From assembly GCF_000298175.1 (NCBI RefSeq), contig NZ_BAGZ01000001.1, positions 124,001-188,000 on the forward strand: a stretch of 64,000 nt of DNA, read 5' to 3'. Positions 1 through 10,148 of this stretch are shown here, piece by piece (within the stretch, counting starts at the first letter, position 1; each line of letters opens with the position of its first letter). The notes beneath the pieces were generated by a model, which was not told the origin of the DNA, did not search any database, and saw only the letters and a list, made by a program, of their open reading frames with translations. The DNA comes from Austwickia chelonae NBRC 105200. Lineage in GTDB: Bacteria > Actinomycetota > Actinomycetes > Actinomycetales > Dermatophilaceae. The position numbers were made by a program, and so were the translations under genes.

Positions 1-719
1 ATGCGCTCCCCGGTCAGTGCACGCCGGATGGTCTCTTCACCCTGCATACCGAACACGATCATGGGAAGCCGGTTCTCCATGCACAGGCTGAAGGCCGCAG
101 CGTCCACGACCTTGAGTCCTTCGCTGAGGGCCTGTCCGTAACTGACCCGTTCGAGCTTGCGTGCTTCCGGGTTGGTCCGGGGATCTGCGTCGTAAACGCC
201 GTCGACGCCGTTCTTGCTCATCAACACCGCATCACAACGGCATTCCAGGGCCCGCTGGGCAGAGACGGTGTCGGTGGAGAAATAGGGCATCCCTGCGCCA
301 GCGCCGAAGATGACCACACGCCCCTTCTCCAGGTGCCTCATCGCACGACGAGGAATGTACGGCTCTGCTACCTGGCCCATCGTGATCGCGGTCTGCACCC
401 GGGTGTCGATGCCCTGTTTCTCCAGGAAATCCTGGAGCGCCAGGCAGTTCATCACCGTACCCAGCATGCCGATGTAGTCGGCCCGAGCCCGGTCCATGCC
501 CCGCTGCTGCAGTTCGGCACCCCGGAAGAAATTGCCCCCTCCGACGACGATCGCGACCTGGATCCCGGTGCGCGCAGCATCAGCGATCTGCTTGGCGATC
601 CCCCGCACGATATCCGGGTCCACTCCGATCTGTCCGCCCCCGAAGGCTTCTCCCGAGAGCTTCAGCAGCACCCGCTGGTAGTCACGCTGGTCGTTCTGCG
701 GAGCAGGTGCCGTGGTCAA
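1..719 (-). CDS. pyrH: UMP kinase, 3' end cut by window edge
   Basis: Phosphorylates UMP to UDP in cytoplasmic pyrimidine nucleotide synthesis (bacterial amino-acid-kinase fold, unrelated to eukaryotic UMP kinase). The reading frame opens with TTG at 719, preceded by a GGGAG ribosome site, and soon gives the P-loop-like LLKLSGEAF and the [10 protein letters not shown] nucleotide-binding segment. The motifs GMPYFSTDT and [11 protein letters not shown], typical of PyrH, follow. About 239 codons are visible; the family is usually 240-250 residues, so only the last few are missing beyond base 1. It lies downstream of tsf, the standard rpsB-tsf-pyrH-frr order, so frr is expected next outside the window. 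Confidence 0.95.
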   Translation of the reverse strand, partial: MTTAPAPQNDQRDYQRVLLKLSGEAFGGGQIGVDPDIVRGIAKQIADAARTGIQVAIVVGGGNFFRGAELQQRGMDRARADYIGMLGTVMNCLALQDFLEKQGIDTRVQTAITMGQVAEPYIPRRAMRHLEKGRVVIFGAGAGMPYFSTDTVSAQRALECRCDAVLMSKNGVDGVYDADPRTNPEARKLERVSYGQALSEGLKVVDAAAFSLCMENRLPMIVFGMQGEETIRRALTGER

Positions 720-935
720 AGTCGTCTCCCTCGTGGGGGCGGATGCGGTCACCCGATCCTCCCACAGGCTGGCCCCGGGGCGCCAAGTCGTCCGTCCTCG
801 GCGGCGCAGAAGAGCCAGACGGTTCCGTGCCGCAGGATTCGGCCCCCGTTCCGTTCTGCTGGAGGCAGTCCGAGGACGGAGCTCACCTGCCCTTACGGTG
901 GTGACAGACCGCTATTCCTAACTGGAGGAGAACGC

Positions 936-1544
936 GTGAACCGCGAGCCGAGCAACTGGGAACGTATCGTCGCCGAGAACCCTGACCATTCACATTGGTA
1001 TATCGAACGATTCCGCAATATGGCCCGACGAGGAGACGACCTCGCGGGTGAAGCGCGCCTCGTCGACACCTTGATTCCTCGTAACGCCCGGGTACTCGAC
1101 GCCGGGTGCGGACCGGGTCGTGTAGGCAGCGTTCTCCACGGGCTGGGCCATGACGTCGTGGGTGTGGACGTCGATCCGGTGCTGATCGAAGCTGCTCAGC
1201 AGGACCATCCCGGAGCTACCTGGCTCGTCGGCGACCTCGCGCTCCTCGATCTCCCCGCGCAGGGGGTCAACGAAGGGTTCGACGCCATCGTGTGCGCAGG
1301 AAATGTGATGACCTTCCTCGCCCCCAGTACACGTGGAGAGGTGCTCCGGCGTTTCGGTCTGCATCTGCGCGAAGGAGGACGGATCGCGGTGGGCTTCGGA
1401 GCAGGCCGTGGCTACTCCTTCGAGGAGTTCCGCGCTGATGTCGCTGCGGCAGGGCTGGCTGAAGATCTTTTGTTGTCCACCTGGGATCTGCGCCCGTTCT
1501 CCTCGGAGAGCGGTTTCCTCGTCGCAGTCCTCCGACAGGCCTGA
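936..1544 (+). CDS. Class I SAM-dependent methyltransferase, substrate unknown
   Basis: A 202-residue soluble protein with the class I methyltransferase signature: motif I VLDAGCGPGRVG binds S-adenosylmethionine, followed by the acidic VVGVDVDP that contacts the ribose, and a FDAIVCAGNV strand 4 segment. It has no extra domain, so the substrate cannot be read from the sequence. The GTG start at 936 was chosen because GGAGGAG lies just upstream and because the frame upstream of it is antisense to pyrH. It is transcribed towards tsf and ends at a strong hairpin. A short stand-alone methyltransferase in this position is not part of the usual pyrH neighbourhood. Confidence 0.85.
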   Translation: MNREPSNWERIVAENPDHSHWYIERFRNMARRGDDLAGEARLVDTLIPRNARVLDAGCGPGRVGSVLHGLGHDVVGVDVDPVLIEAAQQDHPGATWLVGDLALLDLPAQGVNEGFDAIVCAGNVMTFLAPSTRGEVLRRFGLHLREGGRIAVGFGAGRGYSFEEFRADVAAAGLAEDLLLSTWDLRPFSSESGFLVAVLRQA

Positions 1545-1558
1545 GAGGAACCGACGAC

Positions 1559-1592
1559 GGAGCCCGTACCTCCCCAAGGAGGTACGGGCTCC
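1559..1592. terminator. Bidirectional hairpin between convergent genes
   Basis: A perfect 15-bp inverted repeat (ggagcccgtacctcc with its complement and a four-base loop) lies between the ends of the methyltransferase (+) and tsf (-). Its symmetry and position fit a shared terminator; no long T-run is present on either side. Confidence 0.75.
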
Positions 1593-1609
1593 GTCGAAAC
1601 GGGGTCAGA

Positions 1610-2434
<825 letters not shown>

Positions 2435-2485
2435 GCGATATCCCTATCTGTTCGATGCGGAAGTCTGGAACGACAGGCTGTGCAC

Positions 2486-3334
2486 TCAGGCCTGAGGGGC
2501 TTCCTCGGTGGCGGGAGCAGCTTCGGCAGCAGCTTCAGCAGCCGGGGCCTCCACAGCGGGAGCGGCCTCGCCAGACAGGAGCTCGCGTTCCCATTCGGCC
2601 ATCGGCTCCTCGGCAGCAGCGCCTGCGCCCTCTCCACGACCCTGGCTGCGTGCGATCAGACCCTCCGCCACGGCGTCGGCGATCACGCGGGTCAGCAAGG
2701 TGACCGAACGGATGGCGTCGTCGTTACCCGGGATCTTGTAGTCGACCTCGTCGGGGTCGCAGTTGGTGTCGAGGATCGCAATGACCGGAAGGCGGAGCTT
2801 ACGCGCCTCGGTGACGGCGAGGTGCTCCTTCTTGGTGTCGACGATCCACACCGCCGAAGGAACCTTCTGCATGTCACGGATGCCGCCGAGGGTGCGCTCC
2901 AGCTTCTCCTTCTCCCGACGCAGGACGAGGAGTTCCTTCTTGGTGCGGCCGCTGCCCGCCACGTCGTCGAAGTCGATCTCCTCGAGCTCCTTCAGACGCG
3001 CGAGGCGCTTGTGGACAGTGTTGAAGTTGGTGAGCATCCCACCGAGCCAGCGGTGGTTCACATAGGGCATCCCGACCCGGGTCGCCTGCTCGGCGATCGG
3101 CTCCTGAGCCTGCTTCTTCGTCCCGACGAACAGGATCGTGCCGCCGTGGGAGACCGTCTGCTTGACGAACTCGAAGGCGTCGTTGATGTAGGTCAACGAC
3201 TGCTGCAGGTCGATGATGTAGATCCCGTTGCGCTCGGCCATGATGAAGCGCTTCATCTTCGGGTTCCAGCGACGCGTCTGGTGTCCGAAGTGGACGCCGC
3301 TCTCCAGGAGCTGGCGCATGGTGACGACGGCCAT
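2486..3334 (-). CDS. rpsB: 30S ribosomal protein S2
   Basis: Structural protein of the small subunit. The start at 3334 gives [20 protein letters not shown], the conserved S2 amino terminus; an in-frame ATG 18 bp upstream would only add residues not found in the family. The [11 protein letters not shown] and [12 protein letters not shown] segments are S2 signatures. At 282 residues it carries an Ala/Glu-rich C-terminal tail from about residue 235, a common extension in high-GC Gram-positives. It is first gene of the rpsB-tsf pair and is divergent from the aminotransferase gene. Confidence 0.97.
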   Translation of the reverse strand: MAVVTMRQLLESGVHFGHQTRRWNPKMKRFIMAERNGIYIIDLQQSLTYINDAFEFVKQTVSHGGTILFVGTKKQAQEPIAEQATRVGMPYVNHRWLGGMLTNFNTVHKRLARLKELEEIDFDDVAGSGRTKKELLVLRREKEKLERTLGGIRDMQKVPSAVWIVDTKKEHLAVTEARKLRLPVIAILDTNCDPDEVDYKIPGNDDAIRSVTLLTRVIADAVAEGLIARSQGRGEGAGAAAEEPMAEWERELLSGEAAPAVEAPAAEAAAEAAPATEEAPQA

Positions 3335-3682
3335 GCCGAGGTCTCCCCTCATGAGTTCCAGTTGTCCACGACGATCACGGGTTTGCGACCGTCATGCCTG
3401 GCGTACGCGACATCCAGCCACCGGACCCAGAACCCCAAAGTGCGGAGAAACAGGACCCGGACTGCGACAGGACATCCCCTTCGTGAGGTCGACGACCTTC
3501 ACAACCGGGACGGCGTACGCGCGAATTCCATCCCGGTCAGCCGAGACGGTGCTTCCATCTTACGTCCGTCTACGGGCGCACGACGAATCCACCACAGGAC
3601 CTCCCCAGGCTTCCTCCTGAGGCATCGTCCCCTCCGTGGATACTCAGCGCCACATCACGAAACCCCTGGCTAAATTGTCAGC
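3335..3682. other. Divergent intergenic region, rpsB leader side
   Basis: About 350 bp without a supported gene separates rpsB from the aminotransferase. It must contain the rpsB promoter and leader, but I could not find a convincing -35/-10 pair on the minus strand. The only clear element is the -10 box next to the aminotransferase start, listed separately. Confidence 0.6.
3671..3676 (+). promoter_or_regulatory. -10 box TAAATT, leaderless start of aminotransferase
   Basis: TAAATT ends 6 nt before the ATG at 3683 and no ribosome site is present. In Actinobacteria a TANNNT box at this distance normally places the transcript start at the start codon. Confidence 0.6.
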
Positions 3683-4864
3683 ATGACTGCCCCCCTGACA
3701 TCCCGCATGCGCGAGTTCGGCACGACGATCTTCACCGTCATGAGCGATCTGGCAGCCCGACACGGGGCCGTCAACCTGGGGCAGGGCTTTCCCGACACCG
3801 ATGGTCCGGAACACCTCATGCGAGCCGCAGCGCAGGCCATCCAGGACGGACACAACCAGTACCCCCCGCTGCGAGGAAACGCCGTCCTGCGTGAAGCAGT
3901 CGCCGAGCACCAACATCGTTTCTACGACCTGTCGGTCGATCCCCACAACGAGATCCTCATCACCGCCGGTGCCACCGAAGGCCTGTCCGTATGCCTGAAC
4001 GCGCTCTGTGAACCCGGGGACGAAGTCGTCCTCATCGAGCCTTTCTACGACGCCTACGCCGCAGCTGTAGCCCTGGCCGGAGGTCGACGCCGCACCGTGC
4101 CATTACGCGGCCCCGACCTCCGCCTGCAGGAGTCCGATCTCCGCGCAGCCGTCGGGCCCCGCACGCGCGCCATCGTCGTGAACACACCGCACAATCCGAC
4201 CGGGAAGGTCTTCGACACGGAAGAACTCACCCTCATCGGCAAGATCGCGGTCGAAGCAGGGTGCTGGGTGATCACCGACGAGGTCTACGAACATCTGGTC
4301 TACGACGACGTCCGCCACGTCCCCCTGGCCGTGCTGGCACGCACCGTCCCGGAGCTGGCTCCTCTGGACGACCGGCTCCTGACGATCTCCTCGGCAGGAA
4401 AGACCTTCTCGGTCACCGGTTGGAAAATCGGCTGGATCACCGGACGCGCAGCAGGCATCGCAGCAACGGCCACCGTCAAGCAGTACCTGTCCTTCTCCGG
4501 CGGCGCACCTTTCCAGCCCGCGGTGGCCGCCGGGCTCCGGCAGGAGGACCGGCTCTTCGACGAACTCACCACCAGCATGCGCGTCCGGCGTGACATCCTC
4601 GCCGACGGCCTCCGCGAAGCAGGGTTCACCGTTCGCGGCGGCCAGGGCACCTACTTCCTACTGGCCGATGCGAGCCCCTTGGGAGTCACCGACGCCTCCG
4701 CCTTCTGCCAAGAGCTGCCTGCTCGCTGCGGCGTCGTGGGAATCCCCGTCACCGCTTTCTGTGACGAACCCGACCCTTACTCCACCCTGGTCCGTTTCGC
4801 CTACTGCAAACGTGAGGACGTTCTCGTCGAAGCCGCACGTCGGCTCCGCACACTGCATCACTGA
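3683..4864 (+). CDS. PLP-dependent class I/II aminotransferase
   Basis: Fold-type I aminotransferase of 393 residues. The PLP lysine is K240 in SSAGKTFSVTGWK; NTPHNPTG (167-174) and ITDEVYEHLVYDD (197-209) are the cofactor pocket; an arginine in LVRFAYC near the C terminus should bind the substrate carboxylate. The SAGKTFSVTGWKIGW segment is typical of the DapC / kynurenine aminotransferase / methionine aminotransferase subgroup. DapC (N-succinyl-diaminopimelate aminotransferase) is one possible role, but the exact substrate cannot be fixed. The start has a -10 box at 3671-3676 and no ribosome site, which suggests a leaderless message. Confidence 0.9.
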   Translation: MTAPLTSRMREFGTTIFTVMSDLAARHGAVNLGQGFPDTDGPEHLMRAAAQAIQDGHNQYPPLRGNAVLREAVAEHQHRFYDLSVDPHNEILITAGATEGLSVCLNALCEPGDEVVLIEPFYDAYAAAVALAGGRRRTVPLRGPDLRLQESDLRAAVGPRTRAIVVNTPHNPTGKVFDTEELTLIGKIAVEAGCWVITDEVYEHLVYDDVRHVPLAVLARTVPELAPLDDRLLTISSAGKTFSVTGWKIGWITGRAAGIAATATVKQYLSFSGGAPFQPAVAAGLRQEDRLFDELTTSMRVRRDILADGLREAGFTVRGGQGTYFLLADASPLGVTDASAFCQELPARCGVVGIPVTAFCDEPDPYSTLVRFAYCKREDVLVEAARRLRTLHH

Positions 4865-4959
4865 CAGCCGTTGTCCACAACCGTCCCGGGCCGGAGGACC
4901 CGCCCACATCTCGAAGTCGGAGAAGACAACACCGGCCCGGTACCAGGCACCCTCGTCGG

Positions 4960-5559
4960 ATGATCCCCGCTGTCTCCTCTTCCCTGTCTGCGCTGGCCCT
5001 GAGCGGGCTCTTCCCACTACTCGTCCTCCCGGCCGGCCCCCCTCCGGAGAACGTCGCCGGGCTCGATCCACTCCCTGCGCAGACCTCTCTCACCGTGCGC
5101 CAGGACGCGGAGCCTGCAGAGGCGAACACCCCCGGCACACGTCGAGCACGATGGCAATGGCCGCTGTCCCCCAAACCACCAGTCGTCCGCCCCTTCGACG
5201 CGCCTCCTCAACCATGGCTCGCCGGGCACCGTGGCGTCGACCTCCTCTCCACCAGAGGTTCCGCAGTCCGTGCTCCCGCAACCGGGATCGTGGCCTTCCG
5301 AGGCTCTGTCGCCGGGCGACCGGTGCTGTCGATCGATCATCCCGGCGGGCTCAGATCCACTTACGAGCCGGTTTCCTCGTCGCTCACCCCCGGCACCCCG
5401 GTCGCTGCCGGTCAGGTGATCGGACAGATCGACGTCGATGCCTCGCACTGCGCCCCGCAGACCTGTCTGCACTGGGGGCTGCGTCGAGGTGAAACCTATC
5501 TCGACCCGCTCCGTATGATCCGGCTCGCACCCATCGTGCTACGCCCCACCACCGGTTGA
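4960..5559 (+). CDS. Exported M23/LytM-type peptidase-like protein
   Basis: A 199-residue protein with a hydrophobic N terminus (about residues 7-26) followed by a LytM beta-barrel domain. The first zinc-ligand motif is intact as HRGVDL (H90, D94). The second motif, normally H-x-H, reads CLHWGL with Cys169 in place of the first histidine and H171 retained. M23 enzymes cut peptidoglycan cross-bridges; loss of the first histidine may mean weak or no catalysis, or a binding role. A LytM-like gene next to rpsB is a recurring actinobacterial arrangement. The start is the only available one: no in-frame ATG, GTG or TTG occurs just upstream, although the ribosome site is poor. Confidence 0.8.
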   Translation: MIPAVSSSLSALALSGLFPLLVLPAGPPPENVAGLDPLPAQTSLTVRQDAEPAEANTPGTRRARWQWPLSPKPPVVRPFDAPPQPWLAGHRGVDLLSTRGSAVRAPATGIVAFRGSVAGRPVLSIDHPGGLRSTYEPVSSSLTPGTPVAAGQVIGQIDVDASHCAPQTCLHWGLRRGETYLDPLRMIRLAPIVLRPTTG

Positions 5560-5589
5560 GACCCCGACCTGAGCCGGCAGAATCCTCTC

Positions 5590-6372
5590 TCACGGATCCT
5601 GACCGGTCACCGGCCACGGATAACGTACGCAACCGTCCAGACCCAAGGTCTGCTGCAACATCACCGGAGCCGGCGATCCCGGGGCGGAACAAGGCTCGTG
5701 CCCGTGCCCCAGAGCGTGACCGACCTCGTGGTTGATCAGATAGATGCGGTAGTGGAGCAGGTCGTCCGGATAGCTGGGGGCACCTTGCCTCCACCGACGG
5801 GCGTTCAAGGCGACCCGGTCGCCGTTTCGGCAACTGACCTGCCCCTCGGTCCGCAGAGGAGCACACATCCGATCCACGGTGGACGGACTCGCCAGGGTGA
5901 TCCTTACCTGCGGACGTTCCCCGGAGCGCAACTGCTCAGGTCCCAGGCTCACGAAGTGGACACTGTCCTGTGGTTCCCACCCCCGATGGTCGGTCAACAC
6001 CTCCCGAACCAGTGTGCTGAACCCGTCGGCGTCCGCATCGGCGCCTTCCTCGACCTCCACCGAATAGCTCACCCTGCGCCCGACGCGGGGGCTGTCCTCT
6101 CCCGGCACGGACAACACCCGCAGATTACCGCTACCCGTGCTGGGCACCGGAGACGGACCCGAAGTCGTCGACGATGTCAGAGAACCCGCCTGGGTACCTT
6201 CCCGATCAGAAAGTCCTTCGGGGAAGAAGATCGGCCCGATCACGGCGGACAGAGTCAGCCCGACCGCGGCCCAGGACAGTCCCCGAGCAGGCGAGAGATG
6301 CCGGAGCTCTGCTCTCGATGCTATCGACGGGTCCTCCCTCGACCGTTCACGCTCGCGGATGGGCTTGCTCAT
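5590..6372 (-). CDS. DUF3152 membrane-anchored metalloprotease-like protein
   Basis: A 260-residue protein with a positively charged cytoplasmic N terminus, one membrane segment (about residues 32-50), a Ser/Thr/Pro linker and a C-terminal extracytoplasmic domain. That domain contains HEVGHALGHGH (215-225), a metzincin-like HExxHxxGxxH zinc site with E216 as catalytic base. The family is DUF3152, widespread in Actinobacteria and without a defined substrate. Its start overlaps the end of xerC by 26 bp, so the two are probably co-transcribed. Confidence 0.8.
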   Translation of the reverse strand: MSKPIRERERSREDPSIASRAELRHLSPARGLSWAAVGLTLSAVIGPIFFPEGLSDREGTQAGSLTSSTTSGPSPVPSTGSGNLRVLSVPGEDSPRVGRRVSYSVEVEEGADADADGFSTLVREVLTDHRGWEPQDSVHFVSLGPEQLRSGERPQVRITLASPSTVDRMCAPLRTEGQVSCRNGDRVALNARRWRQGAPSYPDDLLHYRIYLINHEVGHALGHGHEPCSAPGSPAPVMLQQTLGLDGCVRYPWPVTGQDP

Positions 6373-7261
6373 ACGAGCTCCTCAACCGTTCAGCGGAGAC
6401 ATGGGTGTAGATCTGGGTGGTGCCGAGGCTCGCGTGTCCCAGCAGTTCCTGAACCGTTCGGAGATCTGCGCCCCCCTCCAAGAGGTGGGTCGCTGCGCTG
6501 TGCCGCAAACCGTGCGGGCTCATATCAGGGGCTTCCGGCACGTGTGCGATCACCTCGTGCACCACCCGACGCACTTCGCGTGGGTTGACCCGCCTACCTC
6601 GACGTCCGAGGAAGAGCGCCGGCCCCGATCCTGCGGTGACCAGCGGAGTTCGCCCCCGGTCCACCCACAGACGGAGAGCACGGGCTGCCGGGATACCGAA
6701 GGGCACGATCCGTTCTCGGTTCCCCTTGCCGATGACCCTGGCGACACACTGATCGATGTCGATGTCGTCCACGTCGAGCAGGACGAGTTCCCCCACCCGG
6801 ATGCCTGAGGCGTACAGGAGCTCCAGCATCGCCCGGTCCCGTATATGGACGGGATCCTCGTCGTCGGCGACCACCTCGGCCACGTTCATGACATCTGTGG
6901 CCTCCTGGACCTTGAGCACCCCCGGGAGGATCCGCCGCCGTGGAGGTGAGGCGAGCCTCTCGGAGGGGTCACCGGGGATCAGTTCCTGTTTGGCGGCCCA
7001 GTTGAAGAAAGCCCTCGCCGCGGCGGCACGCCGGGCGAGGGTTCCTCGAGCTGCCCCGGAGCCTGCCTGATCTGCCAACCAGGACCGCAGGTCGACCAGC
7101 TGGAACTGTCCCGGCCCGGTCAGTCCGTGTCTCCGACCGTAGTCCGCCAGATGCCGAAGGTCACCGAGATAAGCCCGCACTGTGTGTGGTGAAGCATTGC
7201 GCGCATGGCGTAGATATCTGCGGTACTCCTCGGTCGGGTGTTCCCAGGCATCTGTCGTCAC
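6347..7261 (-). CDS. xerC: Tyrosine recombinase XerC
   Basis: Site-specific recombinase that resolves chromosome dimers at dif together with XerD. With the GTG start at 7261 the protein has 304 residues: an N-terminal SAM-like core-binding domain (about 8-95) and a catalytic domain with R155, K179, H250, R253, H276 and nucleophile Y285, a complete set. Upstream frame extension lacks family similarity. Linkage to dprA is normal for Actinobacteria, and no attachment-site repeats or integrase cargo are seen, so this is a housekeeping Xer protein and not a phage integrase. Confidence 0.9.
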   Translation of the reverse strand: MTTDAWEHPTEEYRRYLRHARNASPHTVRAYLGDLRHLADYGRRHGLTGPGQFQLVDLRSWLADQAGSGAARGTLARRAAAARAFFNWAAKQELIPGDPSERLASPPRRRILPGVLKVQEATDVMNVAEVVADDEDPVHIRDRAMLELLYASGIRVGELVLLDVDDIDIDQCVARVIGKGNRERIVPFGIPAARALRLWVDRGRTPLVTAGSGPALFLGRRGRRVNPREVRRVVHEVIAHVPEAPDMSPHGLRHSAATHLLEGGADLRTVQELLGHASLGTTQIYTHVSAERLRSSYEQAHPRA

Positions 7262-7392
7262 AGGTCTCAAAATTCCTGAAGGACGGTCTCTCAAGCAAGT
7301 TCCCCCGCCGAGAGCCCTCCGACGGGCCCCGAGTAGACAGTGCGGATTCATGCCTGCAGGGCCAGTCAAAAAGCTTCTGCCGATCGACCTCG

Positions 7393-8592
7393 TCAGGTCC
7401 GCCGCCATCCCCAGGGGTCCTGGGTAGCCAGTCCCTCCAAAGAGAGCCGCCCCAATGCCGAACGCACCTCGCTCGGTGAGAGACCACCTTCCCCGGTCAA
7501 AGCGGCCAGGCCGAGACTCCGACGTGGAGAAAGCGCATCGAGCACTCGCCTGGACAATTCGTCCAGGCCGTCTCCCGGACGGTCCGGTGCTCTGCGTTCC
7601 GGAGCCAGATCGACACCGATCTGGCCGACTTCCTCGGCCACCTCGGCGGCGTCAGTGACCAAGGTCGCCATCCCCGAACGCACCATCTCATGACAACCGG
7701 CCGAGGCCATCGAGGTGACCGGTCCTGGAACAGCCATCACCGGACGATGCAGGGAGGAAGCCGTCCCTGCGGTGTTCCGTGACCCCGACCGCAGACCTGC
7801 TTCCACGACCACGGTGCCCGCTGCCATGGCTGCGATAATCCTGTTCCGCAACAGAAAACGCTGCCTCATCGGAGCAGCGCCCGGTGGCGTCTCGCTGATC
7901 ACCGCACCGGACCGTGCGATCTCACCGATCAATCCGGTGTGCATCGCCGGATAGGGTCGGTCCACGCCCCCTGCCAGCACCGCGATGGTCGACCCGCCCA
8001 CGGCGAGTGTGCCCCGATGGGCCGCGGCGTCGATCCCGCAGGCCGCTCCACTGACGATGGCGAAACCCCGCTCGGCCAGCCCTGCCGACAGCTCCGCAGC
8101 GTGGTTCTCCCCATAGGATGTGGAGGCCCGGGCCCCGACGACGGCCACACTGCGTCGACAGACCTCTCGAAGGTGAAGAGGGCCTCTGACCCACAGGATG
8201 TACGGTGGCCGTTCCAGGTCGTTCAAACCCTGAGGCCATTCGGGGTCGTCCGGGATGACGACGCGCCCGCCGAGTTGACCGATGCGCCCCAGGTCGGCGT
8301 CGAGATCGAGAGTGGACAGCCGCGCGGAGAAACGACCGTCCTCAGCTCCCTCCGGTAGCGAGGGCAACATGCGCAGCGCGGCGAAGGCACCATAGCTGGA
8401 GATCAGGCGATGGGCTTTGGCATCACCGGGCTCGGCGATCCGCGCCCACGCCGCCCGCGCTTCCCTCTCGTCGCCTGGTCTGCGTCCCCAGTTCTGCGGC
8501 CAGGCCGGCCAGGGGTCGCCATCCGGGCCGGCCGGGGGCAGGCCGGGCAGCGCCTCGGCGGGAAGGTCCAGAGGCAGGGAGATGCCGTTCAT
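7393..8592 (-). CDS. dprA: DNA-processing protein DprA
   Basis: Loads RecA onto incoming single-stranded DNA during transformation. The 399-residue product has an N-terminal SAM-like region, the Rossmann-like core with VAVVGARASTSYG and SGAACGIDAAAHRG, and RFLLRNRIIAAM, all DprA signatures, then a winged-helix C terminus. The ATG at 8592 overlaps the comM stop codon in an ATGA, so translation is coupled. DprA and ComM are both conserved in bacteria not known to be competent; no other competence genes are in the window. Confidence 0.95.
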   Translation of the reverse strand: MNGISLPLDLPAEALPGLPPAGPDGDPWPAWPQNWGRRPGDEREARAAWARIAEPGDAKAHRLISSYGAFAALRMLPSLPEGAEDGRFSARLSTLDLDADLGRIGQLGGRVVIPDDPEWPQGLNDLERPPYILWVRGPLHLREVCRRSVAVVGARASTSYGENHAAELSAGLAERGFAIVSGAACGIDAAAHRGTLAVGGSTIAVLAGGVDRPYPAMHTGLIGEIARSGAVISETPPGAAPMRQRFLLRNRIIAAMAAGTVVVEAGLRSGSRNTAGTASSLHRPVMAVPGPVTSMASAGCHEMVRSGMATLVTDAAEVAEEVGQIGVDLAPERRAPDRPGDGLDELSRRVLDALSPRRSLGLAALTGEGGLSPSEVRSALGRLSLEGLATQDPWGWRRT

Positions 8593-10148
8593 CCGTGTGC
8601 TCCTGCGTGTGCGCGTAAGGTCAGGGCGATACCGATGTCGGTCCGGGTCGGGGTGCCACCGCCGGCGAGGTCGCGGACAGTCTGGGCCAGCCGAAGCACC
8701 CGGTCGTAACCTCGCAGGGTGAGTTGGCCCCGTTCCAGGGCCCGGTCGAGATCGAGGCGAACTGTGGTTGGAACGGCGTGCACTCCTTGCCGGAGTTCGT
8801 GTCCGGGGACCTGGGCGTTGAGCGACCAGGGGCGTCCTGCGTAGCGTTCCTGTTGGATCGTCCTGGCCGCACTGACTCGCTCGGCGACAGCCGCGCTGTC
8901 CTCCCCTCCTGCGCCGCTGAGCATGGCCCTGTTGACCGCGGGAACCTGCACCTGGAGGTCGACTCTGTCCAACAGCGGTCCGACCAGACGTCCCAGGTAG
9001 TCGCGACGGGCGCGTGGGGTGCACGTGCACTCGTGACCTTTGCCGTGCCCGCGGCCGCAGGGGCAGGGATTCGCGGCAAGGACGAGCTGAAAACGTGCAG
9101 GATAGCGAACTGAGGCCCGGGAGCGCGCCACGACGACGGTCCCCGACTCCAACGGTTGGCGCAGAGATTGAAGAACGTGAGGACGGAATTCAGGCGCTTC
9201 GTCGAGGAAGAGCACCCCGTGGTGCGCCTGGGAGATCAATCCGGGTCTGGCCGCGCCGCTTCCTCCGCCGATCATCGCGGCCATCGAGGCACCGTGGTGA
9301 GGTGCGACGAAAGGAGCATGTCGGACGAGTACTCCTGCGGGGAGTGTCCCGAGAACGGAATGGATCGCTGTGCTCTCCAGCCCTTGTTCCTGAGTCAACG
9401 GCGGAAGGATAGAGGGAAGCCGTTCGGCAAGCATGGTCTTACCCGACCCCGGCGGTCCGAGCATGAACATGTGATGTCCGCCCGCCGCCGCGATCTCCAG
9501 CGCGAATCTCGCTTCGTCCTGACCGAGCACCTCTGCCAGGTCCGGCCTTTCACGCTCCAACGAGGGGTGCGCAGGAGAGGCCGCGCCGAGAAGTTCGGCC
9601 GGGTCCGGGTGTTCCGGCACCGGAAGTCCTCGCTCACGGGCCCCGTGCAGAGCTGACAGTTGGGAGAGGGTGTGAACCGGCCAGATGGTGATGCCCGGGA
9701 CCAGCTCGGCCTCGGCGGCATTGGCTGCAGGGACGACAGCTGCTTCGACCCCGGCCTGTGCTGCGGCGAGCACCAGGGGAAGCACACCGTGTACCGGGCG
9801 GATGGTTCCGTCCAGGCCTAACTCACCCAGGTGCATCACATCCGCCACTTGGGAGACGGGGAGACTACCGGTAGCGCTCAACGCCGCCACGGCAATGGCT
9901 AGGTCGAGACCGGACCCGTTCTTCGGCAAGGACGCCGGTGACAGGTTCACCACGATCTTGCGCGCCGGAAGGTCGAGACCGGAGTTGGCGGCTGCCGCTC
10001 TGATCCGGTCAGCTGCCTGCCGGCAGGCAGCGTCGGGTAGCCCCACGATCAGGAAGGTGGGAAGGCCGTTGCCCACATCGGCTTCGGCCTGTACCAATGC
10101 CCCGTCGACACCGTCCAGCACGGCACCCCGAGTGCGTCCCAGCGTCAT
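8589..10148 (-). CDS. comM: ComM/YifB-type AAA+ ATPase (Mg-chelatase-like)
   Basis: Hexameric helicase-like protein that promotes branch migration during natural transformation in organisms where it has been tested. The 519 residues comprise an N-terminal ChlI-like domain starting MTLGRTRGAVLDGVDG, the AAA+ module with Walker A GPPGSGKTML and Walker B GVLFLDEAPEF, and a C-terminal Mg-chelatase helical domain. The ATG at 10148 overlaps the yraN stop by 4 nt, and the 3' end overlaps dprA by 4 nt, so yraN-comM-dprA form a coupled operon. Confidence 0.95.
   Translation of the reverse strand: MTLGRTRGAVLDGVDGALVQAEADVGNGLPTFLIVGLPDAACRQAADRIRAAAANSGLDLPARKIVVNLSPASLPKNGSGLDLAIAVAALSATGSLPVSQVADVMHLGELGLDGTIRPVHGVLPLVLAAAQAGVEAAVVPAANAAEAELVPGITIWPVHTLSQLSALHGARERGLPVPEHPDPAELLGAASPAHPSLERERPDLAEVLGQDEARFALEIAAAGGHHMFMLGPPGSGKTMLAERLPSILPPLTQEQGLESTAIHSVLGTLPAGVLVRHAPFVAPHHGASMAAMIGGGSGAARPGLISQAHHGVLFLDEAPEFRPHVLQSLRQPLESGTVVVARSRASVRYPARFQLVLAANPCPCGRGHGKGHECTCTPRARRDYLGRLVGPLLDRVDLQVQVPAVNRAMLSGAGGEDSAAVAERVSAARTIQQERYAGRPWSLNAQVPGHELRQGVHAVPTTVRLDLDRALERGQLTLRGYDRVLRLAQTVRDLAGGGTPTRTDIGIALTLRAHAGAHG

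Noticed and set aside
333-935. N-terminal extension of the methyltransferase frame
   Set aside because: It is antisense to pyrH; the GTG at 936 has a strong ribosome site and begins the recognisable protein.
6347-7261. Phage or island integrase
   Set aside because: The protein matches XerC in length and catalytic set, lies in the conserved dprA block, and no attachment repeats or cargo are present.
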